64,000 bases of DNA, taken from positions 43,504 to 107,503 of the forward strand of contig NZ_AUWY01000022.1 in the NCBI RefSeq assembly GCF_000447205.1, given 5' to 3'. The notes under the pieces are model-generated. The model had not been told where the DNA came from. It made no database searches and was given only the letters and a program-made list of their open reading frames with translations. This document shows positions 17,148 through 27,649 of the stretch, piece after piece; the first letter of the stretch is position 1, and each line of letters opens with the position of its first letter. The position numbers and the translations under genes were made by a program. Source of the DNA: Sphingobium ummariense RL-3 (GTDB lineage Bacteria > Pseudomonadota > Alphaproteobacteria > Sphingomonadales > Sphingomonadaceae).

Positions 17148-17486
17148 TCAGCCGCGCCGTTCCACGCCGGCAAGGCGGGTCTCGGTGGCGGCGATCTCGA
17201 CGATGCGGATGCCGTAGCGGCCGTTGATGGTGACCACCTCGCCCTTCGCGATCAGGGCGCCGTTGACCATGATGTCGAGCAGGTCGTCGGCCTGGCGGTC
17301 CAGCTCCACGATGGCGCCCTCGGCCAGGTCCATGACTTCGGCGAGGCGCAGCGAGGTCGATCCGACCTCCACCGACATGCGCACCGGAATGTCGGCCAGC
17401 AGCTTGAACTGGCGGTTGCTGGTCATCCGGCCCACCGGATCGATGCCGGCGGCATCCAGCTTGGGGGCTTCGGTCATGTCGCTCAT
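17148..17486 (-). CDS. fliN: Flagellar motor switch protein FliN
   Basis: A 112-residue C-ring protein. The SpoA domain is clear: LADIPVRMSVEVGSTSLRLAEVM, then LDRQADDLLDIMVNGALIAKGEVV and NGRYGIRIVEI. The start at 17486 (MSDMTEAP) overlaps the fliM stop by 4 bases. The frame stays open far upstream, but that region is fliM in another frame. Confidence 0.94.
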   Translation of the reverse strand: MSDMTEAPKLDAAGIDPVGRMTSNRQFKLLADIPVRMSVEVGSTSLRLAEVMDLAEGAIVELDRQADDLLDIMVNGALIAKGEVVTINGRYGIRIVEIAATETRLAGVERRG

Positions 17487-18367
17487 TGGTCGTTTCCCTG
17501 TGCAAGCTTTTCGATCTGGAATGCGGCGCGCCCGTCCTGTTCGCCGATGGTGCCGTGCGCCACGATGCGGTTGCCGACGATCAGCGGCATGCTGCGTCCG
17601 ATCGTCACCGGAATGATGTCGCCGGCCTTGAGCTGCATCAGCTCCGCCAGCGAGAGATGGGGCCGCGCCAGCACGGTGCGCGCGGGCAGGCGGATGTCGT
17701 GCATGCGCCGCGCGATCCGCGCCTGCCAGATCGGGTCGACATGCTCCTCGTCGGCGGCGACCTTGGTGCCGGTCAGCCCCTCGACGGCGCGCAGCGCGGA
17801 CAGCGGGAAAAGAATGTCGATCGGCCACGCCTGGTCGCGCGTCAGGCTGATCTCGAAGCGCTGGAGCACCATCTGGTCGCCCGGCTGCGCTGCGGAGGCA
17901 TGGCCGATGCCGTTCTCGCGCAGGATCAGCCCGGCCTCCAGCGGCAGGACATCGGCCCAGGTCTCGACCAGCCGCACCATGACGGCGTCGGACAGGCGGG
18001 CGATCAGCCGGTCTTCGGTGGGGGTGAACTCGCCGCGCGCGGGCAGCGGCCGGTTGCCGATGCCGCCATAGAAACAGTCGACCAGGGTGGAGATCATCTC
18101 CGCGTCCATGCGGAGCAGCACCTGGCCCTTGAGCGGCAGCAGGCGATAAAGCGAAATGCTGCAGAAGGGTGGCAATGGCGCCGACCAGGCGCCGAAGTCG
18201 ATCAGTTGCGCCTCGTGCGCCGTCACATGCGGGCGCACGCCCGAAATCGGTTCGATCACGGCACGAAGGCGCCGGCCGAGCTTCTCGCCCAGCCGGTCCA
18301 GCCCCGACAGCATCACTGGCGCCTGCGGCTCCCCGCGCCCGAAGGCGTAGGTCTGAACGTCCTGCAT
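17483..18367 (-). CDS. fliM: Flagellar motor switch protein FliM
   Basis: A 294-residue C-ring protein that binds CheY-P and sets rotation direction. The start at 18367 has AGGGGA upstream. It carries the CheC-like middle domain with the GGIG turn (FYGGIGNRP) and a C-terminal SpoA domain (LARPHLSLAELMQLKAGDIIPV). It is short at the N terminus: the usual CheY-binding LSQxEIDALL peptide is not recognisable, as MQDVQTYAFGRGE replaces it. A repeat-filled 265-base gap separates it from fliL. Confidence 0.9.
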   Translation of the reverse strand: MQDVQTYAFGRGEPQAPVMLSGLDRLGEKLGRRLRAVIEPISGVRPHVTAHEAQLIDFGAWSAPLPPFCSISLYRLLPLKGQVLLRMDAEMISTLVDCFYGGIGNRPLPARGEFTPTEDRLIARLSDAVMVRLVETWADVLPLEAGLILRENGIGHASAAQPGDQMVLQRFEISLTRDQAWPIDILFPLSALRAVEGLTGTKVAADEEHVDPIWQARIARRMHDIRLPARTVLARPHLSLAELMQLKAGDIIPVTIGRSMPLIVGNRIVAHGTIGEQDGRAAFQIEKLAQGNDQ

Positions 18368-18491
18368 GTTGGTCCCCTGCCTGGCGGCCGGGGGACTTCC
18401 CGGCATTCAGGCAGGGCCATTACAAACGAATCTGGTAAAGGAAACGTTAAGCACGCGTCGACGCCCGGCCCGACGCTTCGACAAAGGCACA

Positions 18492-18611
18492 GCCGTTCGT
18501 GCTGAGTAGGGGCTGAACGAAGGCGAAGACCCGTATCGAAGCACCGTCGCGCCTGGCCCCGACCTTCGATACGCCACTTCGACAGGCTCAGTGGCTACTC
18601 AGGACGAACGG
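18492..18611. repeat. Dispersed inverted-repeat pair, long variant
   Basis: The left arm 18492-18541 (CCGTTCGTGCTGAGTAGGGG ... CGTATCGAAGC) and right arm 18561-18611 (CCTTCGATACGCCACTTCG ... TCAGGACGAACGG) are inverted copies of the long repeat variant. They fill the gap between fliL and fliM. Confidence 0.8.
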
Positions 18612-18632
18612 GTCGATCTCATCGAAAATATC

Positions 18633-19289
18633 CTACTGGATCACGAAATTGGTGAAGTAGACATTGTCGACGCCGCCATAGCCGGTCTTCTGCTTCAATA
18701 TGTCGTTGATCGTCGCCTTGATCTTCTTCTGCAGCTGCTGCTTGCCTTCGGGCGTCGACAGCATCGCCTCGGGCTGCTGCGCCAGCAGCATCAGCACCTG
18801 GCTGCGGATCGCCATCTCATGGGTCTTGATCGCGTCGATCACCCGCATGTCGTAATAGGTCGACACGGCGATGGAGATCTGCGCGAAGGCGTCGGTGTCC
18901 GACATGTTAGAGGTGAAGGGCGTCTGCAGCTGGAAATAGGTCGCCTGATAGGCGGCCGGGTTCGCCGGGGTAGGCAGGTCGATGCCCTTGCCCGGAGCAT
19001 GACCGGCCGTGGCGTGCGCGCCCTCTGCGCCCCCGCCATGGCCGCCGCCTTCGCCGCCGCCACCGCTCCAGCCATGCGCCTTGGCGACGTCCTCGGCGCT
19101 TTCGCCGGCCAGGACGAGCACGGGCTTGTTCGGGTCTTCCTTGGGGCCTTCCGCCTTGGGACTGAAGAATCCGGCCGCGTACAGGCCGCCTGCCGCGCCG
19201 GCGCCGCCCAGGATCATGGCGACGACCAGCATGATGATCATCTTCATGCCCCCGCCCTTTTTCTTCTTGGCCTTGGCGTCGTCGCTCAT
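18633..19289 (-). CDS. fliL: Flagellar basal body-associated protein FliL
   Basis: A 218-residue single-pass inner-membrane protein that associates with the stator. A Lys-rich cytoplasmic start (AKAKKKKGGG) is followed by a transmembrane helix at ~16-42. A long Gly/His-rich linker (residues ~75-98) is unusual, and then comes a periplasmic stomatin-like domain with FTSNMSDTDAFAQISIAVSTYYD. The C terminus (VDNVYFTNFVIQ) is typical. Confidence 0.92.
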   Translation of the reverse strand: MSDDAKAKKKKGGGMKMIIMLVVAMILGGAGAAGGLYAAGFFSPKAEGPKEDPNKPVLVLAGESAEDVAKAHGWSGGGGEGGGHGGGAEGAHATAGHAPGKGIDLPTPANPAAYQATYFQLQTPFTSNMSDTDAFAQISIAVSTYYDMRVIDAIKTHEMAIRSQVLMLLAQQPEAMLSTPEGKQQLQKKIKATINDILKQKTGYGGVDNVYFTNFVIQ

Positions 19290-19315
19290 CGTCGAAAGTC
19301 CCCTAGTGATGCCGC

Positions 19316-20548
19316 TCAGGCGTAGCGCGCACGCGCGGCGTCCGCGCCCGGCCGGGCGGCGTCCTCATGGTTAAGAACGGCCGGGTCGGCGGGCGCTTTA
19401 TGGGCCGGCACGATATTTTCGCGCTGCTGCCAGCGTCCCTGGCCGGACGGCTGTCCCATGCCCTGCTGGGTGCCCTGCCAGGCGTGCGATCCGCCATGGC
19501 CGGGATGTTGATGCTGCTGCTGCGCCAATCCGCCGTCGCTGCGCGCCGCCTCCGCGACGGGTGCGCGCTCGATCCGCACATCGGCGATCCGCACCGAGGC
19601 ATGTTCGGCCTCGACGCGGAGTTGCGCGCTCTCGCGCCGCAGTACGGTCTCGGCGGCTTCGGTGGCGACAGTCAGGCTGATCGCTGCGCCCTCCGCGCCG
19701 TGGCGGATATCGACCTGCACCGGCCCCAACGCCTCGGTTTGCAGCTGGAACCGGCCCTGCGCCCCGTCAGCCGATAGCCCTGCGATGTCATGCGCGAGCC
19801 GGTCGATCCACTGGCCCGACACGCCCATGTCCACGATCTGCCCGCCGATGCTGGCGGACAGATCCGGAATCGGAGCGGCCGGCGCGCCAGGTTGCGGCTG
19901 TGCCGGAGAGGCGGGAGCCGCAAGCGGCGGAGGCGCACTTGCCACCGGCGGCGTCGATGATGGCGTGTCGTCCGACCTCCGCGCGGAATCCGCGTCAGTG
20001 CTCGCAGCAGCGGTGTCCGCTTGTCCGGCGGCCTGCCGCTGGACGATCTGGAGCAGGGCAAGCGCATCGGGCGCGGAAACCTTCTCCCCCTCGGCGTGCT
20101 GCACCATGGGCGGGACGGACTCCTGCGCCTTGGGCGGAATAGGCGGTTGACCTGGAAGAGAGGGTGCGGTCGCGCCCTGCGACGGCGCGGTACCCGCTTC
20201 GGCCTGTGGCGAAGCGGGCGGCGGAACGGGCGCTGCGGCCATGGCGAACACGGGGATCGCAGCAGCCTCATCGTCGGCGACCACCGGCAGGTCATCGCCT
20301 TTGGCTTCCCCCGCTTCCTGCTTGCCCTCGCCAGGCATGGCGGCAGCCGCCTCTTCGGCAACGGGCAGGATCGGCAGTGGCAGCGGCAGGGCAAGCGTCA
20401 GCCCCGTCACCTTCCCCTCGCGCGTGCCGAGCGTCCGGTCGAGCAGGGCGGCAAAGCCCCCTTCCTTCGCCGTGGCGGGCTGGCCCGCCGCTGCCCCCGC
20501 TTGCGCCGGCGCGAAGAGCAGGGCCTTCAGGCTTGAGATGATCGTCAT
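19316..20548 (-). CDS. fliK: Flagellar hook-length control protein FliK
   Basis: A 410-residue Ala/Pro-rich protein. The first ~250 residues are low complexity, as in FliK molecular rulers. The C-terminal Flg_hook domain is visible in LQTEALGPVQVDIRHGAEGAAISLTV and the following helix of Glu/Arg repeats; the last ~80 residues are Gln/His-rich. The start at 20548 overlaps the fliJ stop by 4 bases. Confidence 0.85.
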   Translation of the reverse strand: MTIISSLKALLFAPAQAGAAAGQPATAKEGGFAALLDRTLGTREGKVTGLTLALPLPLPILPVAEEAAAAMPGEGKQEAGEAKGDDLPVVADDEAAAIPVFAMAAAPVPPPASPQAEAGTAPSQGATAPSLPGQPPIPPKAQESVPPMVQHAEGEKVSAPDALALLQIVQRQAAGQADTAAASTDADSARRSDDTPSSTPPVASAPPPLAAPASPAQPQPGAPAAPIPDLSASIGGQIVDMGVSGQWIDRLAHDIAGLSADGAQGRFQLQTEALGPVQVDIRHGAEGAAISLTVATEAAETVLRRESAQLRVEAEHASVRIADVRIERAPVAEAARSDGGLAQQQHQHPGHGGSHAWQGTQQGMGQPSGQGRWQQRENIVPAHKAPADPAVLNHEDAARPGADAARARYA

Positions 20549-20973
20549 TCGTCCCTTCCAGCCCTTTGCATCCGGCGGTAGCGCGGCAGCGCGGCCAGCC
20601 TGTTCTCGCGCCATTCCTCCAGCTCGGCGCGGGCGCGCTCCTTCAGCCGGGCGGCGATCTCCTTCTCGCGATTGGCGGCGATGGTCGCGCCCTCCTTCGC
20701 CTCCACCTTGCGGCGGGCGTCGTAGAGCGCGCCGTCCAGCTGGCGCCCCGCCCGTTCCAGCCGGCCCGCCAGCTCCTGCATCGCCGCGAAGGACGCGCCG
20801 GTGGCGACGCCTTCATTGGCGAACAGGTCGCCGCGCACCTTGCGCAGCCGCTCGACATTGCGGGCGATGCCCTCCGCCTCGTCGCGGGCGCGCGCGGTGT
20901 CGGCGACGGCCATGGCGTGCTGGACGTGGCGCACGCGCAGCACGCGCTGACGGCGGGCGACCAGCCCCTTCAC
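20545..20973 (-). CDS. fliJ: Flagellar export protein FliJ
   Basis: A 142-residue, almost entirely helical charged coiled-coil protein that links the FliI ATPase ring to the export gate. Long runs of Arg/Glu/Ala heptads are seen throughout. Sequence signatures are weak, as is usual for FliJ; assignment rests on coiled coil, length, and position between fliI and fliK with 4-base overlaps on both sides. Confidence 0.8.
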   Translation of the reverse strand: MKGLVARRQRVLRVRHVQHAMAVADTARARDEAEGIARNVERLRKVRGDLFANEGVATGASFAAMQELAGRLERAGRQLDGALYDARRKVEAKEGATIAANREKEIAARLKERARAELEEWRENRLAALPRYRRMQRAGRDE

Positions 20974-22298
20974 GCGCCGAACTCGGCGACGAGCGCGGCG
21001 GCGCTGGTGGGCAGGTCGATGCGGCTCTTCTGGTCCTGCCGGATGAAATCCAGGATCTCCTGCCGCCGCTGCACCGCCTCGTCGATCACGGGGTCGTTGC
21101 CCGGGCGGTAGGCGCCCATCAGGATCAGGTCGCGATTCTCCTCATAGGCGGCCCACAGGCGGCGATAGGCGGCGGCTGCCTGCCTATGGGCGTCCGGCAC
21201 GACATCGGCCATGACGCGGGACAGCGACTTGCCGATGTCGATCGCGGGGAAGATCGCCTGCTCGGACAGGTGCCGCGACAGCACGAAATGCCCGTCGACG
21301 ATGGCGCGGGCGGCGTCGACGATCGGATCGTCGGTGTCGTCACCGTCGGCCAGCACGGTGTAGAGCGCGGTGATCGACCCGCCGCTGCGGGCATCGACCC
21401 CGGCGCGCTCCACCAGCCGCGGGATCAGCGCGAGCGCGGAGGGCGGATAGCCCTTCATCGCGGGCGGCTCGCCCAGTGCCAGGCCGATTTCGCGCTGGGC
21501 ATGGGCGCAGCGCGTCAGGCTGTCGATCAGCAGCAGCACCTTCTTGCCCCGCGCGCGGAAATATTCGGCGATGGCGGTGGCGCGCGCGGCGGCGCGCAGG
21601 CGCAGGACGGGGGGATGGTCGGCCGGCACGGCGACGACGATCGACTTGTGCATCGCGCCCTTGAGCTTCGTTTCCAGGAAATCGCTGACCTCGCGGCCGC
21701 GCTCGCCGATCAGGCCCGCGACGACGATGTCGGCTTCGGCGCCCTGGATCATCTGGCCCATCAGCACCGACTTGCCGACGCCCGACCCGGCGATGATGGC
21801 GATGCGCTGGCCGCGCCCAGCGGTCAGCAGCGCGTTGACCGCGCGCACGCCGAGGTCGAACGGCTCGGTGACCCTGCCCCGGTCGAGGACATTGCCCTTG
21901 ACGCCGTTGAGCGGCCAGGAGCCCCCCGCGATGATCGGTCCCTTGCGGTCGAGCGGCTGGCCCATGGCGTCGATGACGCGGCCGATGAGACCCTCGCCCA
22001 CCTGCACCATGTTGGCCTGGCTATCGGGTTCGACCCGCGCGCCATTTTCCAGCGGCGCATCGCTGTCAAGCGGCACCAGCAGGGTGCGGTCGCCGCGGAA
22101 GCCGACGACCTCGGCGCGCGCCACCGTGTCGTCGGCGGCGATCACCCGCGCGCCCGCGCCGATGGGACGACGGAAACCCGTCACCTCCAGCATGCCCGCG
22201 TCATGGCTGACCAGCCGGCCGACATGGCGCGGCTGGCGGTTCTGCACCTGCAGATGGTCGAACAGCGTTTCGGCCTGCGCCAGCGCCGCGCGGATCAA
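20970..22298 (-). CDS. fliI: Flagellum-specific ATPase FliI
   Basis: A 442-residue F1-beta-like ATPase energising flagellar protein export. The Walker A motif is in IAGSGVGKSVLMGQM and the Walker B region is KVLLLIDSLTRCAHAQREIGLALGEPP, with the FliI signature around it. PSALALIPRLVERAG and the C-terminal RSRIDLPTSAAAL fit the family. It overlaps both fliH and fliJ by 4 bases. Confidence 0.96.
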   Translation of the reverse strand: MIRAALAQAETLFDHLQVQNRQPRHVGRLVSHDAGMLEVTGFRRPIGAGARVIAADDTVARAEVVGFRGDRTLLVPLDSDAPLENGARVEPDSQANMVQVGEGLIGRVIDAMGQPLDRKGPIIAGGSWPLNGVKGNVLDRGRVTEPFDLGVRAVNALLTAGRGQRIAIIAGSGVGKSVLMGQMIQGAEADIVVAGLIGERGREVSDFLETKLKGAMHKSIVVAVPADHPPVLRLRAAARATAIAEYFRARGKKVLLLIDSLTRCAHAQREIGLALGEPPAMKGYPPSALALIPRLVERAGVDARSGGSITALYTVLADGDDTDDPIVDAARAIVDGHFVLSRHLSEQAIFPAIDIGKSLSRVMADVVPDAHRQAAAAYRRLWAAYEENRDLILMGAYRPGNDPVIDEAVQRRQEILDFIRQDQKSRIDLPTSAAALVAEFGA

Positions 22299-22927
22299 GG
22301 CTTGCCCTCCATGTCGTCGAGCAGCGCGCGCAGGCGGGACAGGCGCACGTCCGGGCCGTCCTCGACCCAGCCGTCCGCCGTCTCCAGCCGCACGCAGCCG
22401 CGCTTCATCGCGGGGTCGGCGACCAGGCGGACGCCGACATCATGGCCCTCGACCAGCGCGACGTCCTCGGGGTGCAGGTGCAGCGCGCCCTTCCCCTCAT
22501 TGTCCTCGATGAAGGCGGCGACGCTGTCGCAGCGCTGGAGCAGGCGCTCAATGTCGATCTCCACCTCGCCGACGATCTGCTCGACCAGGCGGACCACGGT
22601 GGCGGACAGCATGGTGGACAGCATCCCGCTCGGCGCGGGGGCCAGCAGTTCCAGCGCCTCGGCGAGCCGCTGGCAGGCGTCGGTCTCGGCCTGCATCGCC
22701 TCGCCGGTCACGCGGCATCCCTCGTCGAAGCCAAGCGCGAACGCTTCCATCCGCGCCTGCTCGACCGGGTCGGCGTCCGGTTCGGGATCGGCATAGACCG
22801 CAGCCTGCCGCCCCGGCACCCCCGTATAGAGGCTGCGGAATCCGCCGCCGGAAACGGGGCGCACGCCCGCGACGGATACGCTCGCCACGTCCTGCCCACC
22901 GGCAGACCAGATCCTAGACAAAATCAT
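22295..22927 (-). CDS. fliH: Flagellar assembly protein FliH
   Basis: A 210-residue probable negative regulator and docking partner of FliI. A variable N terminus is followed by an Ala/Glu-rich helical segment (residues ~65-95) and a C-terminal domain with MLSATVVRLVEQIVGEVEIDIERLLQR and HLHPEDVALVEGHD, as in FliH/YscL proteins. It overlaps fliG by 14 bases and fliI by 4. Confidence 0.85.
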   Translation of the reverse strand: MILSRIWSAGGQDVASVSVAGVRPVSGGGFRSLYTGVPGRQAAVYADPEPDADPVEQARMEAFALGFDEGCRVTGEAMQAETDACQRLAEALELLAPAPSGMLSTMLSATVVRLVEQIVGEVEIDIERLLQRCDSVAAFIEDNEGKGALHLHPEDVALVEGHDVGVRLVADPAMKRGCVRLETADGWVEDGPDVRLSRLRALLDDMEGKP

Positions 22928-23930
22928 TCCCCTTGCCGCCCAGCATGATCGTCCCCGCGTCCGCCATGCGGCGGGCGGTGGCGATGATCAGCTTCTGCGC
23001 ATCGATCACCTCGGCCAGGCGGATGGGTCCGCGCTCCTCGATCTCGTCGGCAATGGCCTGCGCGGCGCGCGCCGACATCGACCCGAAGATCTTGGCCTTC
23101 AGCATGTCGTTGGTGCCCTTCAGCGCGACCACCAGCACGGTGCTGTCGATGGTCCGCATCAGCGTGCCCAGGTTCTTGTCGTCCATGTCGATGAGGTTGT
23201 CGAAGACGAACATCTCCTCCTCGATGGTCTGGGCGATCATCTTGTCGCGCTTGGCGACCGCCTTCATGATCCGCTGCTCATTGTCCTTGCGGACGTTGTT
23301 CATGATCGCCGCGGCCTCGACCGTGCCGCCGCGCTGCGACGCCGCGCCCTGCTTCTTCGCCGGACCGCGCAGCAGCAGTTGCTCCAGGTCGTCCAGCGCC
23401 TCGTTGGAAACCGGCCCCAGGGTGGCGATGCGATAGACGATCTCCTCCTGATATTCGGCCGGCAGCAGTTGCAGCACGTCGGCGGCGACGGGCGCTTCCA
23501 GATGGGCGAGCACGATCGCCATGATCTGCGGATGCTCCGCCTCGATCAGCGCGGCGATCTCCTTGGCGTCCATCCACTTCAGCATTTCGAGCTGGGTCGA
23601 GCGCGTCGGCGGGGTGATCCGCGCCAGGATGGTCTCGGCCCGCTCCTCGCCCAGCGCCTTGGTCATCGCGCCGCGGATGTGCCGGGTCGCGCCATAGCCG
23701 ATGGTGGTGCGCTTCTTCGCCTTGGTGACGAAATGGTCGAGCGCCTCGTTCACTTCCTCGATCTCGACGTCGGCGACATCGTACATCGCATAGCCGAGCT
23801 GGCGGACCTCTTCGGGTTCCAGCCGGGACAGGATCTGGGCGGCCTCATCCTCGTCGAACAGCATCAGCAGGACGGCGGCGGCGGCGCTCCCCTTCAGCGG
23901 CTCGGGGCGGCCGGGGACGATCTCAGGCAT
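22914..23930 (-). CDS. fliG: Flagellar motor switch protein FliG
   Basis: A 338-residue rotor protein transmitting stator force. Seen are KGSAAAAVLLMLFDEDEAAQIL at the N terminus, the central EHPQIMAIVLAHLEAP motif, and the C-terminal torque helix with charged residues (SARAAQAIADEIEERGPIRLAEV). It overlaps fliF by 8 bases and fliH by 14. Confidence 0.96.
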   Translation of the reverse strand: MPEIVPGRPEPLKGSAAAAVLLMLFDEDEAAQILSRLEPEEVRQLGYAMYDVADVEIEEVNEALDHFVTKAKKRTTIGYGATRHIRGAMTKALGEERAETILARITPPTRSTQLEMLKWMDAKEIAALIEAEHPQIMAIVLAHLEAPVAADVLQLLPAEYQEEIVYRIATLGPVSNEALDDLEQLLLRGPAKKQGAASQRGGTVEAAAIMNNVRKDNEQRIMKAVAKRDKMIAQTIEEEMFVFDNLIDMDDKNLGTLMRTIDSTVLVVALKGTNDMLKAKIFGSMSARAAQAIADEIEERGPIRLAEVIDAQKLIIATARRMADAGTIMLGGKGNDFV

Positions 23931-25677
23931 TTTCCTTCTTCCCCTCCTTCAGGAGGTCGCGGACCACCAGCGCGGCGCGGTCGGGATCCTGCTTCACGAA
24001 GTTGCGGATCAAGTCGGCGCGCTGGGCATAATCATGGGTGGAGGAAATCATGTCGAGCGTGACGGGGCGCGCGGGATCGGGGGCCTCCACCGCCTGGCGG
24101 GTCAGCTCGCCCGAAATCTCCCGGCCGATCTTCTGCCCGGTCGCTGCGGCCTGCGCCGCCTGCGCCTCCTGGGCGGCGGCGCGGCGCTTGAGCAGCGGGC
24201 GGCCGATGCCGAAGATCACCAGCAGCGCGACCAGCAGGGCCGACACGTTGCGCACCAGCGGCGACATCCAGTCCGCCTCGTACCAGGGCGTCTGCACTTC
24301 CTCCGCCTTGGCGAAGCCGCGGGAGGACAGGGCGACCACGTCGCCCCGCGTCTGGTCGAAACCGATCGCGCCCTTCACCAGCGCCTCGAGCGCGGCGATT
24401 TCCTGCGCGCTGCGCGGCTTGCCGTCCGCGCCGGTGTCGAGCGCCACGGCGACCGACAGGCGCTTGACGGTGCCCACCGCGTCGCGGGTGACGGAAACCT
24501 CGCGGCCCAGCTCGAAGCTCCGGTTGAAGGTCTCCTCGGTCTTCATCGGCGGCAGGCCGGGGGTCGCGGGCTGGTTCGCCTGGCTGCCGTCAGCGGTCTG
24601 GCCCTGCGCAACCGCCTGGCCGTTCGGATTGGTCTGGGTGACGGTCGGGTTGACCGGCGCCTGGTTGCTGAGCGCACCGGGGACGCCGCTCGCCTCGCCC
24701 GCCTTCTGTCCGCGTTCGTCGGACGACCAGCTGCCCTGTTCGTTGCGCAGCCGCGCCTCGTCCTGCGGATAGGTTTCGCGCGTCGCCTGCCGCTCGGCGA
24801 AGTTCAGTTCGGCATGGACCTCGGTCGAAAACTTGCCGGCGCCCAGGATCGGGGTCAGCAGCGCGACCACCGACTGACGATAGCGGTCCTCGATCCGCGT
24901 CTGGATGGCGAGCTGCCGGTCGTCGGCGGCGTTGCCGTCATTGTTGCTGAGCAGCCGGCCATTCTGGTCGACCACGGAAATATCGTCGGGGCTGAGCTCC
25001 GGGATCGACGAGGCGACGAGGTGGACGATGGCGCTCACCTGCGCATCGGTCAGCGTCCGCCCCTGCGCCAGGCGCAGCATGACGGAAGCGGACGGCTTCG
25101 CCCGGTCGCGCAGGAAGACGCTGGGCGGCTCGACCGCCAGGTGCACCTTCGCGCTCTCGACGCTGTCGATCGCCTCGATCGTGCGGGCTAGGTCCATCTC
25201 GCGGGCGGAGCGCAGCTTCTCGCCCTCGACGGCGCGGCTGGCGCCCATCGGCAGGCTGTCGATCATGCTGTTGCCGTCGGGCGCGCTCTTGGGCAGGCCC
25301 TGCGCGGCGAGCATCATCTTCGCCTTGAAATAATCGTCCTCGGCCACGGTCATCCCGCCGCCATTGTCGAAGTCGTAGCGGATGCCGTTCTGGTCCAGCA
25401 CCTGCGCGACGGCCGACTTGTCCGCATCGGGCAGCCCGCGGAACAGGTCGCGCTGCGGCGGCTCGCGCAGCGCCAGCCAGGCCGCGCCGGCGATCGCCGC
25501 CACGCCCAGCAGGCCCAGCAGAGGCAGGCTCTTCGCCACGGCGGGCTGCTTCATGAAGCCGGTGATCCGGGCGCGGATCGCGTCGATCCCCTTGCCGCCG
25601 CCGATGGCGGGCGACAGGGAGGCCGGAAGGGCGGGAGCGGCGCTGCCGCCGTTGATGGTCAATGCGTTCTCGCTCAT
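23923..25677 (-). CDS. fliF: Flagellar MS-ring protein FliF
   Basis: A 584-residue protein that forms the MS ring. Transmembrane helices lie near residues 50-67 and ~455-475. Between them are the ring-building motifs (DQNGIRYDFDNGGGMTV and EKLRSAREMDLARTIEAIDSVESAKVHLAV) and a Gln/Asn-rich insert (NQAPVNPTVTQTNPNGQAV). The C-terminal FliG-binding tail ends in RAALVVRDLLKEGKKENA. Confidence 0.96.
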   Translation of the reverse strand: MSENALTINGGSAAPALPASLSPAIGGGKGIDAIRARITGFMKQPAVAKSLPLLGLLGVAAIAGAAWLALREPPQRDLFRGLPDADKSAVAQVLDQNGIRYDFDNGGGMTVAEDDYFKAKMMLAAQGLPKSAPDGNSMIDSLPMGASRAVEGEKLRSAREMDLARTIEAIDSVESAKVHLAVEPPSVFLRDRAKPSASVMLRLAQGRTLTDAQVSAIVHLVASSIPELSPDDISVVDQNGRLLSNNDGNAADDRQLAIQTRIEDRYRQSVVALLTPILGAGKFSTEVHAELNFAERQATRETYPQDEARLRNEQGSWSSDERGQKAGEASGVPGALSNQAPVNPTVTQTNPNGQAVAQGQTADGSQANQPATPGLPPMKTEETFNRSFELGREVSVTRDAVGTVKRLSVAVALDTGADGKPRSAQEIAALEALVKGAIGFDQTRGDVVALSSRGFAKAEEVQTPWYEADWMSPLVRNVSALLVALLVIFGIGRPLLKRRAAAQEAQAAQAAATGQKIGREISGELTRQAVEAPDPARPVTLDMISSTHDYAQRADLIRNFVKQDPDRAALVVRDLLKEGKKENA

Positions 25678-25680
25678 GGA

Positions 25681-26046
25681 TTACACCGGCATGCTCATGA
25701 TGTCCTTGTAGGCGGACAGGAGTTTGTTGCGGACCTGGAGGGTCGCTTCGAAGCTGACCGACGCCTGCTGCTTGGCCAGCATGACGGCGGCGATATCGGT
25801 GGTTTCGCCGCGCTCGAACGCGGCGGCGGCCTCGCCCGCCTGGTTCTGCAGGCCGTTGACCTGCTTCAGCGCGTCGTTGAGCGCCTGGGTGAAGCCGCCG
25901 GGCTGCGTGCCCTCGGCCGCGCCGGTGCCGGCCGGACCGGCCGGCGCTCCGGTCGATGCGACGTCGCGCAGGGCCGCGTTCTTCTGCAGGATGGCGTTGC
26001 GGATCGCCATCACGCTGTCGGCGGGGGAAATGCCGTTGACTGCCAT
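25681..26046 (-). CDS. fliE: Flagellar hook-basal body complex protein FliE
   Basis: A 121-residue adaptor between MS ring and rod. The C-terminal FliE domain is clear (FTQALNDALKQVNGLQNQA ... AVMLAKQQASVSFEATLQVRNKLLSAYKDIMSMPV). It lies 17 bases after the flbD-like gene and 3 bases before fliF. Confidence 0.93.
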   Translation of the reverse strand: MAVNGISPADSVMAIRNAILQKNAALRDVASTGAPAGPAGTGAAEGTQPGGFTQALNDALKQVNGLQNQAGEAAAAFERGETTDIAAVMLAKQQASVSFEATLQVRNKLLSAYKDIMSMPV

Positions 26047-26063
26047 GGTCTAGCTCCCTTCGC

Positions 26064-27329
<1,266 letters not shown>

Positions 27330-27559
27330 GAAACTGTCCCCAATGATCCGGCCGGATTGTGCCCCCGCACGCCCCTGACCCCTTCGATGAGGGAAATCTA
27401 ACCCGATGTGGTTATCGGATGGTTAACGCTGTTCCGCGCTTGCCGGACGCGGCAATTTTTTTCCGCCCGCAAATCCACGATTTTCCCGCTTCCTTTTTCC
27501 GCGCGCGCGTAGGGAGCCCGCCGCGCACCCTTCCGGGCGGAAAAAACATGCCTCGCCGC

Positions 27560-27586
27560 TAAAGCCGATCTGCCGCCCGCCGTTAT
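27560..27586 (+). promoter_or_regulatory. Putative sigma-28 promoter of fliC
   Basis: TAAAGCCG (27560-27567), 11 bases, GCCGTTAT (27579-27586), against FliA consensus TAAAGTTT-N11-GCCGATAA. It predicts a ~57-base leader before the ATG at 27650. The rest of the 320-base gap between flbD and fliC holds an A/T tract near 27454-27462 and no gene. Confidence 0.75.
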
Positions 27587-27649
27587 GCCCCAACGAGGCC
27601 GCAAGCGCCCTGATGGCAGCGACCTGATGTTGAATGGAAAGGGAATATC

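Noticed and set aside
20241..22796. 851-codon plus-strand open frame over fliK-fliJ-fliI-fliH
   Set aside because: Antisense to four well-supported flagellar genes; Arg/Ser/Ala-rich with no recognisable domain.
27449..27470. Possible sigma-54 site upstream of flbD (minus strand GGCGG, A-tract, TTGCC)
   Set aside because: Spacing between GG and GC is 9 bases where 10 are needed, and the -24 element is incomplete.
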